Counted from the stretch's first letter, positions 44,676 to 56,712 are shown. The stretch is 64,000 nucleotides of DNA from Mesocentrotus franciscanus (GCA_037976565.1 CP137673.1:2096851-2160850); one strand, 5' to 3'. Notes: generated by a model not told the origin, from the sequence alone. Numbers and translations are program-made.

Positions 44676-44738
44676 GAGAGGGGAGAGAGAATGAGAAAGA
44701 GAGAAAGAGAAAGAAAGAGAGAGAGAGAGAGAAGGAGA
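44676..44738. repeat. (GA)n-rich tract
   Basis: GAGAGA and GAAA run of about 60 bp just downstream of the candidate exon. Confidence 0.92.
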
Positions 44739-46351
44739 GTTACGGGAGGGCACATTATTTTAAAGTTTTACAATAATCATTCGACGTGTTTAACTGTTCC
44801 TCATGCATATATGATGATGAGTTTATAAGAACCGTGGGCATACCATTGTAATTGCCGTACTCCATTGTTTTTGTTTCTACTTAATGAATATTTTGTCTCT
44901 TATATTATGTTTCGACAAGAGGTAGCGACACCAACTGTTGTATTTCACTTTCACAATATTTCACATGACCCCCGGTAGCACTTTATTCCTAATAACTCGT
45001 CCGCATGGGGTGGATATAATGCCAGAAATGAGTGATAAATCTAAAGTCTGGGAGACCATATACCAACCTCGTGAGAGAGAGAGCGTTTGAGCAGGGTGTA
45101 GGGAACCCTTTATCAGTCTAAGGGGTGCTAAACTATTTAGAAGGGTGAATGAGGAGATTGAGAGTAATCCAATTGTGCATGGATGGGTTCAAGATCTGCC
45201 GTGGGTGTATACAAAAATGAGAATGATCCTATTTGTTTGGATTCAAATCAATACATTTTGAATTTGAATTCGGTGTATATAAGCAGATATGAATGATTTA
45301 TCCTAAACAAGAGGGCATTATGAGGAGTAAATTGGTGCATATTTAATTCTTGAAGAAGAGAATGCAGACGCATGCGTAGATGGGCCACTGGGGCATACTC
45401 GTGAGAAGGGGTAGGCCTACCTGATCATGAGAGAGGGCACATCTCCTAGGAACACATTCACATAGAGTGGGAACATCTGCAAGCATTATCAGGGGTGTAT
45501 TCGTGAAAAGAGGGGTATGTGAAGCCTCGAACAAATAATATATATGATTACCAGGAAAAATATATTTATGCTTGGTATAAATAGCGGAAATTATATTGGT
45601 AGCATGTCTAAATATTCTTGTGAAACCATCATAAGATTATATGAGCTCTCTCTGATATGTTTTTATGATGAGGAACAAATGATGAATGTCGCACAATGTG
45701 AACCCCTACCAGGATAATTTGGTCTCCTCTAAGAGTCAGTCACCTTACCCACGTCATAATGTCAAAGATAATATAGTGCAGGGGACAGAGACCATAGATT
45801 CTCAAAGTTGGAGGCAGCCCCTTTTCTCTGAACGGAAATACCGAATAGTTTCTTCGTATGGTCATAAAAGTCATCAGAACTTCAACTTTAGTGTAAACCG
45901 ATAAGCATTACAGGGGATGACGAACAATCTTTACAGTCTTTCCACCCCAAAAGAAATGAGTGAAGCGTAATTTTCGTGAACTTAGGATACAATCATCAAG
46001 ATTTTCAAACAATAAGTTTCTGAATCTTTTGATGTGATAAACATCCTTCAAGCAACATTTGGAATCCCGGTTTGATGCCACACTCGTGGGTATCTATTGT
46101 TATGATTCTATGTAGTTGTATCGAGGAACATTCATAGGGCATCGCATGTACCTCTTTGAGGTTTCCTCTACGATCGATTTTGAATTGTTTATTCACTCAA
46201 AACAAACGTCATTTTTCAGATCGAGAAGACCTTGGGTGCTTTCACCAACCTTACAAGATAAACACTCGCATCATGCCCATTGTTCAACCTATCACCATAG
46301 CACCATACATAGAACCAATCATTTTGAATGATACCCTCTGTCATCATGTAC
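44739..46351. other. Intergenic DNA, no gene seen
   Basis: No supportable gene. Short G-rich degenerate pieces around 45100-45500 are faintly like the GGGGCAC repeats but not demonstrably so. Confidence 0.4.
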
Positions 46352-46972
46352 TTATACTGTTTTCACACTGGCAAAATTTTGCTTAACCCCGTACTATAGG
46401 TGGGGCTAAAGGGGGGTCTTAGCCCCACCTATAGTCCGGGGTTAAGCTTATTCCACTTTCTTTTCACACTGGCAAAATGTTGCTTAACCCCGTACTATAG
46501 GTGGGGTTAAAGGGGGTTTAGCCCCACCTATAGTCCGGGGTTAAGCTTATTCCACTTTCTTTTCACACTGGCAAAATTTGCTTAACCCCGGACTATAGGT
46601 GGGGTTAAAGGGGTCTTAGCCCTACCTATAGTCCGGGGTTAAGCTTATTCCACTTTCTGTTCAGACACGTTTTTACCAAAGTGGGCTAGCCCCACCTATA
46701 GTACGGGGTTAGCTGGCCCTGCAAAATAGCAAGGCTAACCCTGCAATTGTGGTGCTAACTCCGCAATTGCGGTGCCAAGCAAAATGAATGAGAACAGAAA
46801 CGAAAAATAGTCCGGGACTACGCAGTGGAGCGAATTAATGAATATTCACGCTATGGCTAGTACGGGGCTAACGAATTGCAGTGAGAAAAGCCAAAAAAGT
46901 TAGTACGGTGTTAAGGATAGTACGGGGCTAAGCAAAGTACGGGGTTAAGCAAAACAAGTGTGAAAAGAGTAT
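46352..46972. mobile_element. Foldback element with three tandem palindromes, copy 1
   Basis: The left terminus TTATACTGTTTTCACACT is mirrored by AGTGTGAAAAGAGTAT at the right end; TTTTGCTTAACCCCGTACT extends the inverted repeat inward on both sides. Within it a unit of about 100 bp is repeated three times (46360-46460, 46461-46560, 46561-46657). Each unit is itself a palindrome whose arms run from GCTTAACCCCGTACTATAGG to its mirror image, about 29 bp per arm, around a short AGGGGGG loop. No coding capacity. Confidence 0.9.
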
Positions 46973-46973
46973 G

Positions 46974-47463
46974 CTTTTCACACTGGCAAAATTTTGCTTA
47001 ACCCCGTACTATAGGTGGGGTTAAAGGGGGGTCTTAGCCCCACCTATAGTCCGGGGTTAAGCCTATTCCACTTTCTGTTCAGACTTGCATTTACCAAAGT
47101 GGGCTAGCCCCACCTATAGTACGGGTTAGCTGGCCCTGCAAAATAGCAGGGCTAACCCCGCAATTGTGGTGCTAACTCCGCAATTGCGGTGCCAAGCAAA
47201 TGAATGAGAACAGAAACGAAAAATAGTCCGGTACTACGCAATGGAGCGAATTAATTGATATTCACGCTATATAGCTAGTACGGGGTTAACGAATTGCTAA
47301 CGAATTGCAGTGAGAACAGCATGAATTTTCTTATTCCGGGATAGGCGCTTAGTACAGGACTAAATAAGCGTGTGTGAAAAGCCAAAAAAGTTAGTCCGGG
47401 GTTAAGGATAGTACGGGGCTAAGCAAAGTACGGGGTTAAGCAAAACAAGTGTGAAAAGAGTAT
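46974..47463. mobile_element. Foldback element, tandem copy 2 with one palindrome
   Basis: A second copy of the preceding element starting CTTTTCACACTGGCAAAA and ending CAAGTGTGAAAAGAGTATA. It contains one palindromic unit rather than three, then the same internal sequence (CTGCAAAATAGC, CAATTGCGGTGCC, GAATTAATTGATATTCACGC). Both copies share the junction AGAGTAT between them. Confidence 0.88.
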
Positions 47464-47645
47464 AACGTGGAGTAAAAAAGCACCACTTAGAAGGTCTTGG
47501 AGGGGGTGGTGGCTCAAAACTTAGAAAGGCCGATGAAGTGCCCATGGGCAAGGATTTATTTATCAATAGACTGGTGCCTTTGATAGAAGAAACATCATAA
47601 GACTGAAAAATCCAGTTGCTCATCCTCAAACGTAGACTTGTAAAC

Positions 47646-47690
47646 AACAACAACAACAACAACAAGAAAGACGACAACAACAACAATTAT
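47646..47690. repeat. (CAA)n microsatellite
   Basis: CAACAACAA with GAAAGACGA interruption. Confidence 0.92.
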
Positions 47691-48438
47691 ACCTCACTTT
47701 TCACACGGGTACTCATGCTAGCAGGAATAAGGGAATTTGACAAGTATTCTTCAACGCTTCGAATATTGATTTGCCTTGAAACTCTTTCAATATGCTTTCC
47801 TCACTTCAGATAAAATAGATTTGTACACAATAGTAGTAGACAGTTGAAAGGCTCAGTGCTTCAAGTCGTAATTGTTAAGCCTCTTGTCTGAGATACTGTC
47901 GACCTTGAATGCAATCAAGTTCAAGAGAGAGGACAGAGAAGGTTAATAGGTTTACTTACATGCAGATGGCTTCTTTAATCTAGGTCAGGATACAACAGTG
48001 TTTTGTTTGGTCATGTTGACTGTATTTCTTTTTATTGTTGTTGATGGTTGGCTGGTAAAACACTTCTCGACGAATTCTCTTGAATTATGGGTCAGAGTGT
48101 TCAAGCTTCAAGGAAAGTGACCTGCTTATAATTCTGTATTTATCATTGGAAAATATGCACTTTTCAGCGCACCGTTGGTTTTGTTATCAGGTGCATCATA
48201 GTAAAATGTGATGAATCTCTCTGAATTTGTATGCTTTTATTCTTCTCTCATTTATTCGATTGCATGCCATACTATACTTACAAGCTTCTAACTCATTTTT
48301 TTTTAGAATTTGAAAAGTTCCACAGACCACGTAGTCCTCAAGTGTAGGCGTCCCACAGTACAGATTCACAGTAACCCCTGAGGTCCAGGAATGAAGTCAA
48401 AAATAAATATCCAATTAACATGATCTCAAAGATACCTA
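47691..48438. other. Intergenic DNA, no gene seen
   Basis: AT-rich, no supportable feature. Confidence 0.45.
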
Positions 48439-48442
48439 TTAA

Positions 48443-48971
48443 AGGTACTATGTCCAATTTGCAGGCCAAAAAAATGAAAAGGTTAAATTCCAACGGCATT
48501 TGAAAGACAATACTAATTTAGAACTTCCCTAAAAAAAGGGGGGCTTGAAAATGTCTTTAAGTGGGAAAATAACGACTATTAGTTGTCGAATCGACTTAGG
48601 AGCTATAGAGCCAGTAAGTAATAGTCTGATTTTCAGACCATTGTACCGAATGGTCGTACGTTTTATGCTGCGCAAAGATTCAATCAGTTTAATTTTGGCC
48701 ATTACAAGAAGTGGGTTATTGATGTAGACAAATGCTCATGTACCCTTTACAGCTCATTTTATGTATGTTATTACCAAAGATGAAAAAAGCCAGTCAGTCA
48801 CTCAATAGTGTCTGACAGTGAAGTCTAGCAAGTAAACGGGTTCCTTGCATAATTTGAATATTAGGACACTGCTAACGTTTAAATTTCACAGATAGGACAT
48901 ACATGACATATTCATAATTCCTGCAAAGTTCTACAGAATTTGATGTTGGCTGCAAAAGGGACATAGTATCT
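48443..48971 (+). mobile_element. TTAA-flanked inverted-repeat element, copy 2
   Basis: Same element as 28231-28745 but in the opposite orientation: left AGGTACTATGTCCAATTTGC, right terminus reading GGGACATAGTATCT, with TTAA at 48439-48442 and 48972-48975. Internal sequence is largely the same, including the frame starting ATGTCTTTAAGTGGG, which here is frameshifted after about 30 codons. Confidence 0.87.
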
Positions 48972-49224
48972 TTAAGCATGTACCATAAATCCATGCACAC
49001 CAAATTCTAAAACGACAGTCTAAAACTTTGCGTAACTTCACGAGATAGTATTTACAGCTTTCCTATTTCTAGTTTGTCGGAAAGTTCATAAGAGCTGTCG
49101 GTTCTGAACATTTATTCATTTTAGGGGGCTTTTTGGCAAATTGGTGTGTTGAATTTTAAGATTTTAAAACCTATCGGCGTCTGTGAAATATGAGACCACC
49201 TTTGGATTCCTTGATTGTACTTCT

Positions 49225-49375
49225 TCTTCTACGCCAGGGACAATCTAGACCCCAAGGAAGAACAGTCAAAATCTTTTTGTCAGCTGAACGGGCTATCTTG
49301 ATTTCATAATGTACTATTCGATTTCGTATTATTTTTATATTGTTATTTGGAAAATAAATACCATATCATACCATC
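49225..49375 (+). repeat. LINE 3'-UTR-like remnant
   Basis: GACCCCAAGGAAGAACAGTC, CAGCTGAACGGGCTATC and GGAAAATAAATACCATA align with 6975-7120 (GGACCCCAGGGAAGAACAG, GCTGAATGGGTTATCC, GGAAAATAAATACC). The pattern fits the 3' UTR of a LINE family with an AAATA-type tail. Confidence 0.65.
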
Positions 49376-49424
49376 TTTTCGGATAATTTGATATCCTCCC
49401 TTATTGAAATGATGAAATGGAAGA

Positions 49425-49575
49425 TTTGAGGTTCAATGGATAAGTGACCGGACTGTAGATCACAGGGTACGGGGTTTGATTCCCTGCCAACACATTAACG
49501 TCCTTTTGAAGCGCATAGAGACGTTATATAGCCCTATACAAGGCCGGGATACTATTCGTATCAAGCTATCTCATA
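49425..49575 (+). repeat. tRNA-derived SINE
   Basis: Has GGTTCAATGGATAAGTGACC (A-box region) and, about 35 bp on, GGGGTTTGATTCCCTGCC (B-box). The downstream body includes AGAGACGTTATATAGCCC. Internal pol III promoter layout; not a functional tRNA. Confidence 0.72.
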
Positions 49576-50323
49576 AAGTACTGTAAAGTTCATTGTTAAG
49601 ACCTGTTAGATGGTTGATACAAAATTAATAGATAAAGAATAAATGTGAAATGAACACGTGTGATTTTAAGTTGTGTCATATAAAGAATATAAATCACCGA
49701 AATTGAAGACGGCAATTTTGATTACATTTTAAAAAGATTGGCCAATCGATACAAATTTACGTACGTTTATAGCTACAAGTATAGAGAGTTAATATTGGTA
49801 TTGCTAATTCCATTGATTTTTATTTTAAATTGAGTGATGTAGGGGCCGAAGCATACTTCCTTTTCATCATTAAGGCATTTGATTTGCGTGGCTGGGAGGA
49901 TGCCCTGTTCAATGTCCCATATAATAGTAGTTTCCCTTTTCTAACGGGATTGTACGTTTTCTCTCATGAGGTGCATGTAACTTTGAAGGAGTCGAAGCTC
50001 GAATTTTTGCATTTTACGAAGAAACTTCTGAGAATCTAGTCAAATGGCAATTGCTGATTTATAATGGAATTTTACTAATTTTCACAGATTCTTACTCTCT
50101 CGTTTGTTGGGTGGGGGGTCTTACTGGGGTTGAAACGTTTTTTTTTGGGGGTAACATATATATATCCCTCCCCCTTAAGTACTTTAATGTATATATGCAT
50201 GATAGGGTAAATTCCGCCTATTATGATAATCGGATAATCTATTGTAACTTATGAATGAACTTAATATAAACTCATTACACAATAATACTTGTGTATCGAT
50301 TGAGAAACCATAATGCTGTAGCA

Positions 50324-50455
50324 GGGCCTAGTCTTTTAAAGAGTTGCGATTGATCCAAATCAATCACAAGTCCTCCAATCAATCGCACCTTTGCAGTCTC
50401 CTATCTCTTATGTACATAGTTGCGATTGATATCAACTCCTTATAAGACGGGGCCC
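50324..50455. mobile_element. 132-bp MITE with GGGCC...GTCTTATAA inverted ends
   Basis: The left GGGCCTAGTCTTTTAAAGAG and the right terminus CTCCTTATAAGACGGGGCCC are inverted repeats over about 20 bp. The motif GTTGCGATTGAT and its complement occur several times inside. I recall this family as common in echinoderms. Confidence 0.82.
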
Positions 50456-52761
50456 AGATGTCATATAATAAATATTGGATGATAACCGTAATAATATGAT
50501 ACTTTGTATTAAGCGCAGTAGAGTATATTTAAATAGTAGCTGCGCCATATATAAATGGACCTATCATACAGTACGTGAATGACAGGGAATTTTCTCATAC
50601 CATGTCATGAGGTCAGAGAACCTACTTATTTATCGCAATCGATTTCTTTAAAACGTGTTTTTCAATTTTTCCATTTCCGCGAGAAATGCTGGAAACCTGG
50701 TGAGTACGTGGTATAGGGGTGCAAGGGGAGATAGAGCACGTTCCAACTCCATTAACTTAACAACGTCACAATGGGAGCTCGGATCACGTGGTATAGCTTT
50801 CTCCGAATAAAAATGTGACTTTCACGTTGAAATATTCCCAGGATCCTTTTTTGCCCTGTCAATTAAGCGAACCTGGGAAAGTAAACGATGAACTTTCACG
50901 TAGAATGAAAGATAAGTAGCGTAGAAAGTGGCCTAATTGGGTGATGGTTTCTGGTTGGAAGACGCAATTCTTCTTATGGTTTGATACGTATTGATATGAT
51001 CTAAATTCTTGGAAATACCAGGAATAACGTTTAGATGGAGATGCAATCACATGTCGGTTTAAACCTCTTCATAATGGGCGTAATGTTTTAAATTTGTATA
51101 AAGAGAAAAATTTCTGTCTACGAAATCCACCGAGAATTTTGCTTTGAGACTTTGAAAAGGCAATTTCTGTTGGAAAAAAATGTACCAGACTACGTATATT
51201 TTATTATCCAATCATTGTTGCTTTTTAAACTTTGTAAATTGTTTAAAACATTTACTTAAGAGGTTCATCTATGAGAGTTAATATTTCTCTGCTACAAAAT
51301 TTCGTCGATCATTCTTGTACGATTTTGTCTTCTTCTTGGTGTGTAGGCCTACATGTACAGTCACGCGACCAAGTCTTACCCCCTGGAAGAAAACGATATT
51401 CCACGAAATGACTGTAAATAAATGAAGCGCATGAAAATGCTCTTAATTTTAATTTAGTTATTATCATTTTCTGATTTAAAAAAAATCTAGAATGGCACCT
51501 CGATGATATTTAAGAGTGCTATTTAACTTTTGAAATATTATTTTTAATCCAGAAGATTTCAGGGGTGCTTTCGAGTACATTCCAAGACGAAGTATAAGAA
51601 GCTATCAACATTATTTGTCAGCTATATCATATATTGTAAGTAGAATTATTGAAAGGATGATAGTGTTAAGAAAGATCTTATCCGAACTTATTTTAAGAAC
51701 CATCCGCAATACCCACCGGGTAAATTTAAAGGGAGGAAACGTCAGCTGAAGAACTCTATACGCGACGCCACGAGGCGACACGAGGCCCTGGTAGACACGC
51801 AGAGGTAACTTGATCTGATGGAGGTACACCCTGGCGACCAGGGTGCTAGCAATGTTTGTACATCATGGATGGGTGAAAATGTTGGAGAAGAGATTCTTGA
51901 AGTGATCAAAGATCTCATTCCAACTGTTCGAATTGTTACCTTTTCCATATCTGGGCATTGATAAATTTTCTGTGTAGATTTCCCTTTTTCGCTCATTTCC
52001 TCAAAAATAGTGGAACATAATTGTGATTTCAAGTTATTTTTCATTCCATTTTAAATCCTCTCCACATTCACATCATTTTCCCCGACTTCGTTTAGTTCGT
52101 CTTCCGTTTTCTGTGGTCAGCAGCAGTCAAACGCTTGATGTATGTGATGCTCAGCGATGAGGGTAGGCATGGTAGGGAGTGGGAATATAGAGTGGGGATT
52201 AGGCATTACATAGACACGTACGTGAGGGCACATTATGAAGAATAGAGTGCGACATTTTGAGAATAAAGAGCATAGTGCTTGGATTCTAAACAACACTTTG
52301 TTTTGGGACAATTAGAGCAAGTTGAGACGGACAAAAGAATGGTTGCTAAGTCCCATAGTACGCCTCACTTTCATGAACTCAAGCTTGCTTGTTAGCTAGT
52401 GCCTGCTGGAAAACTTTCAAAACAAACCTGATTTTCTTTCTGTGTAATTGCCCTCCAACCTTGCACTTGTTTTGATTCTCCTCGTACTCCACTGACTTTC
52501 CTCACGGCGATCCGGACTAACACATGCACACCTGTAAGTATCCCCAAAGTCAAGGGAACATTGTCAGCCATGTTTTGTCTCGTGCTGAACCCATGCATGA
52601 ATGATGAAGTGCCCCTAGGAGAGATGGTCTTGAGGGGTTGTTCCATCGGATGTGGGATGATAGAAACACCTTGGCTAATCGTCTGTAATTAATCCGGTGT
52701 ACTCTGGGGTAATAAGGACGTGCTATCTCGGACCATGGACGGGACTGTACAGTTTGGTTGA
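50456..52761. other. Intergenic DNA, no gene seen
   Basis: Only short frames, none recognisable. The minus-strand frames at 51742-52044 and 52392-52646 lack domains. A short inverted repeat (CCCTGGCGACCAGGG) lies at about 51828. Confidence 0.4.
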
Positions 52762-53046
52762 GTTCTTCTTCTCCTTCTTCTTCTTCTTCTTCTTCTTCTT
52801 CTTCTTCTTCTTCCCCTTCTTCTTCTTCTTCTTCTTCTTCTTCTTCCCTTCTTCTTCTTCTTCTTCTTCTTCTTCTTCTTCCTTCTTCTTCTTCTTCTTC
52901 TTCTTCTCCTTCTTCTTCTTTTTCTTCTTCTTTCTTCTTCTTCTTCTTCTTCTTCTTCTTTCTTCTTCTTCTTCTTCTTCTTCTTCTTCTTCTTCTTCTT
53001 CTTCTCCTTCTTCTTCTTCTTTTTCTCCTTCTTCTTCTTCTTCTTC
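52762..53046. repeat. (TTC)n/(GAA)n tract of about 285 bp
   Basis: Almost pure pyrimidine on the plus strand: TTC triplets with CC and TTT slips. All frames remain open for long stretches, giving poly-Ser/Phe/Leu (plus) and poly-Lys/Arg/Glu (minus) artefacts. A polypurine-polypyrimidine tract of this length can form intramolecular triplexes, as known for GAA repeats. Confidence 0.97.
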
Positions 53047-54294
53047 ATAGTCTGGAGATACATAACAATTAAGATAAGCCCATTTATATTGCGTATAGCC
53101 TTACAGAATGAATAAATCAAGGAAGGTACACAGATATTGGCATATAATATTATTATTATTGTGATTGAAATGAAGAAATGAATGAATGAACTAAATGTGA
53201 TTACTACACCAAATTATGATATTATCTATTCAATCAAATCCAAAAGATAGTGCCCTTTCCTTGATGTTACAAGGCGCTGTACATAGTAAAGATTAATATA
53301 TGAACACATAAGAACGAAAGAAAGACCGAGGGATACCAATGAGATAAGGTGGTAGAATGACGACATCTCATAAAAGTGTTCAAATTAATTTTTAAAAAAT
53401 GTTTATTTAATTTGAGTGATATTTTCGTGACATCTACAAAGTACTCAAATGATATGCACTCTCAAGTACTGAAATAATGCGTATACAGAGTAACATAAAT
53501 ACAATTCAAGAACACAATAGTACAGGAAGAATGCTCAACCCCCTTTAAGCTCGAGTATGTGCCGGGTACGCCTGGCTAAACAAGCAATGTACATTGGTAA
53601 AGACAATCGGTAAAGATAATCATCCTTTAATGTCATCCTTTTGTAATTAAGAGGTGTGTATAGGGTGTCGAAGATATCTGTGTAGCCTTGACATTGAAAC
53701 CTGTTACATTAAGGGTAATTGAATTCTCACCTCATTGATAAGTTAGTGTGAGTAATTTGAGTTTAGCGGTGTGATCAATTGACTACTTTGCTCCTTAACA
53801 CGACACCGTTTTGAAACAATCAAGACACGAAAAAATTAAAAGGCTTTTTTGATGAGCTTTCCATCTTCACTTTGGCGACAATGGTGTTTCTTTTTTTCTT
53901 CATCGCTACATTTTGCCTCTAAGAAGTCACGTATATAATCTACCTGAAAAGAATGTACATGAAAAGAAACCACTTTAAGAATGCAAATGTATATGGATCA
54001 ATTTGAATTCGAAGTCTACAAAATTTGCCACTTGAAAGATTTTAATGCTTACTCCTTTTCAAGATTGAGGTTATTTGTCCATAATTTGAGGACATAGACG
54101 CCAGAGACCTTTTGGTAATAATTTACAATTGTTTTCTGCTCGTATATTTGATATAATTCAGAGCTCTGAGTCAAAGGAATTTAACCAGGTACTATAATAT
54201 TATGGGCAATGCTCTTGAATGGGTAAGAAACAGAAATGAGATGAAGACAGAGACTGGGTTGCCGACAGGCTCCACATAGTTAGCAGCGTGGTGG
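53047..54294. other. Intergenic DNA, no gene seen
   Basis: Holds a faint AGCGC-type repeat at 53250-53300 (TAGTGCCCTTTCC, GGCGCTGTACATAG). No gene. Confidence 0.4.
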
Positions 54295-54335
54295 TAGAGT
54301 GGATACTCCTGTGATGCTCATAGAGTACCGAAGCT

Positions 54336-54703
54336 GTGACGTCATAAAAATCTATTTTGGGAATTTCTCATTTTTTTCTTCATTTTCCGAAAGAGCATCA
54401 AAAATAATGTCCAAATGTCGAAAACCAATTGAATAGGTTAAGTATTGGCTGAGATATGACCATCTGAATAAAAAGATTGCCTATGGGAACTCAGTGTTAT
54501 ATTGCTCTGGCTCCTAATGCTATGAACCAGAGCAATATAACACTGAGTTCCCATAGGCAATCTTTTTATTCAGATGGTCATATCTCAGCCAATACTTAAC
54601 CTATTCAATTGGTTTTCGACATTTGGACATTATTTTTGGTGGTCTTTCGGAAAATGAAGAAAAAATTGAAAAATTCCAAAAATAGATTTTTGATGACGTC
54701 ACA
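54336..54703. mobile_element. Near-perfect inverted repeat, arms of about 175 bp
   Basis: 54336-54510 is the reverse complement of 54527-54703 with few differences, around a 16-bp loop (54511-54526). The outer ends are GTGACGTCA and TGACGTCAC. The arms include GTTATATTGCTCTGG, ATTGCCTATGGGAACTCAGT and GTCATATCTCAGCCAATACT on one strand or the other. The GTAGAGTGG / CCACTCTA pair at 54294-54303 and 54709-54717 may extend the symmetry. It has no coding capacity and is best read as a foldback MITE. Confidence 0.93.
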
Positions 54704-54717
54704 CTTCACCACTCTAT

Positions 54718-55826
54718 ACTAGTCTCTTCCAGTTCCACAGTACAATCAACCTTGTGGAATGCGATGTCTTCCCCCTCTCATCCTCGCGTTATCCCTTCCT
54801 ATGCAAATATTGGTCGTGTGCTTGTTGTGGCATTTGTAGATGTCGTGAGAGAGAGCTTGCACAGATCTTGGTGTTAAGAGACGAGGCCAAAGAATAGATG
54901 GGTAGCGAAGAAGGGCGATGGAGTCCGCAAGAAACCCCCCTATTAAATAAGAAAAGGTTTGAAGTTCAATCCATTGTGCATGCTGTGTGAATGCCAGTAA
55001 TTTGTTAATAGTTCTCGCCGATATCTATTTATAATTGTGAAATTATGATATGATTCATTCGGGTCTAGAGTATTCAAAAAATATTCGGAAGTTCCGTAGA
55101 CACTGGTAGAAGGAAGAATACCCTAAAAATCCTTGGACATGTTGAATATAAGATACCGAAATGGCATGTGTATTTAACAGCGGCCGCCTGGGACGTAAAG
55201 TCGTTGATGACTGAGTGCCGAACGGATTTGATTTTTTTTTCTTCATCCAAGATGATATCACAGGAAATCACATATGATTAGGAAGAACATGCATGGTTAA
55301 CATGACTGTCATCGAAGAGAAACATGGCAAAATCAATGTTACTTTGATGTTGTGAGCATCTGCGTGTAAACTTATTTCTTTCATTACGTGCATGAGCTAA
55401 CTCGCCAGTTCTTTCACCAGTCACATACATAATAAGTTATACATAAGAGAGATGTTGACTCGGATGTAAAGAATATCCATTCATTCATCTAAAGCCATAA
55501 AAGATTCGAAAATTTATTGTAGGCCGACATCAATCGTTCTCAAATACTTGTCTGAATGCCTAAACAAACGGTTTTATTTGAAACTTAATGTTAACAATGG
55601 TATTTGTAAGTCATGATCTTTCATTTGAGTTCCTAAATACCTTACTTGTGACTCCTCGAAAATACGAGCGTTTGAGAGGCAACACCTCTAGCTGTGATCA
55701 AACTCTACTTCCCGACCCCCCTCCCAAAAGTAGATATTAAAATATATTAGTATTTTACCTCGTGGATTCTCCCAGCTTTGTGTATTACTCCTTAGTTTAA
55801 ATGGTCTCTCAGTAGTATACCCAGAC
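54718..55826. other. Intergenic DNA, no gene seen
   Basis: No supportable gene or repeat border. Confidence 0.45.
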
Positions 55827-55995
55827 GTTGGGTGTCCGGACAGGTTGTGTATATCCGGACAGTCTAAGATTTATGTTGGACAATATTATAAAGGACAAAT
55901 ATTGATGATGGTTGTTGCTATTTCATGAATATTTTTCGTTAAATTTGAAGGCAAACGAGATGACGTTATGTTTGTTAAGTGTCCGGACACCCAAC
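55827..55995. mobile_element. 169-bp MITE with perfect 16-bp GTTGGGTGTCCGGACA ends
   Basis: GTTGGGTGTCCGGACA at 55827-55842 and its exact reverse complement at 55980-55995. The inner TGTCCGGACA is itself palindromic, and a further TCCGGACAG occurs at 55854. No coding capacity. Confidence 0.88.
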
Positions 55996-56040
55996 CCCAT
56001 CGTAGTGACAAGATGAATTATACTTGATAGATACAGTTTA

Positions 56041-56110
56041 TATCTTCTCAGAACTTTATTGATCAATCTCTAAGACTCTCCAGATTTATCAATAAAGTTC
56101 TGAGAAGATA
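56041..56110. repeat. Perfect 23-bp inverted repeat, 24-bp spacer
   Basis: 56041-56063 is the exact reverse complement of 56088-56110 (core ATCTTCTCAGAACTTTATTG). It could form a stable stem-loop; there is no T run typical of a terminator and no neighbouring gene. Confidence 0.9.
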
Positions 56111-56670
56111 GAAACGTTATCCTCAAGAATAAACCATGTTGTCACAATCATGAAACGAAAAGAGCTAAATAAAAAATGTATTCCAACTTCATTGACAACA
56201 ATATATTACGAACACCAAACATATCTTACCATCCCAGTAAGAACCAATACGGATGTCCCTCAGCCACCAGGGTCACACGCAGTGTAGGTGTATAGATGTA
56301 GACCAGTGAAGATCGAGAGGCTCGGTGTTTTTCTTTCTGTCTTTCTGTCCTCACCTTGTCCTTGTTCTATTGTCTTCACGTCGAGGATGGGGAAGTATAT
56401 TTGAACAAGACTCCCAAAATAGAGCTCTCGATGACAGACACTCTTGCAGCTGAATGTGTCTATCTAACGGCACGTCCATACAGCAGTGGTTTATCTTGAT
56501 TCTCGTAAGCATTATTTGAATTAATTGCTTAGTGTTTTTTTTCTTCAAAAACGTGTATCCACGCTCTGATTTTGTTTAGGGCATATCACTTTATAAAATA
56601 GTGACCCCAAAGACGCGCTTTTTGATTTTTTTTTGGAAGAAAAGGGAAAATAGATGTAGGAACAGTTAGA

Positions 56671-56673
56671 AAG

Positions 56674-56704
<31 letters not shown>

Positions 56705-56712
56705 GGGGAGAA
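56671..56712. repeat. (GA)n microsatellite
   Basis: GAGAGA run followed by GGGGGAG. Confidence 0.93.

Noticed and set aside
49830..50039. 69-codon plus-strand frame
   Set aside because: It starts at TTG, not ATG, in a eukaryotic setting, and has no recognised domain.
52689..53120. Lys/Arg/Glu-rich and Ser/Phe-rich frames
   Set aside because: Translations of the TTC/GAA tract.
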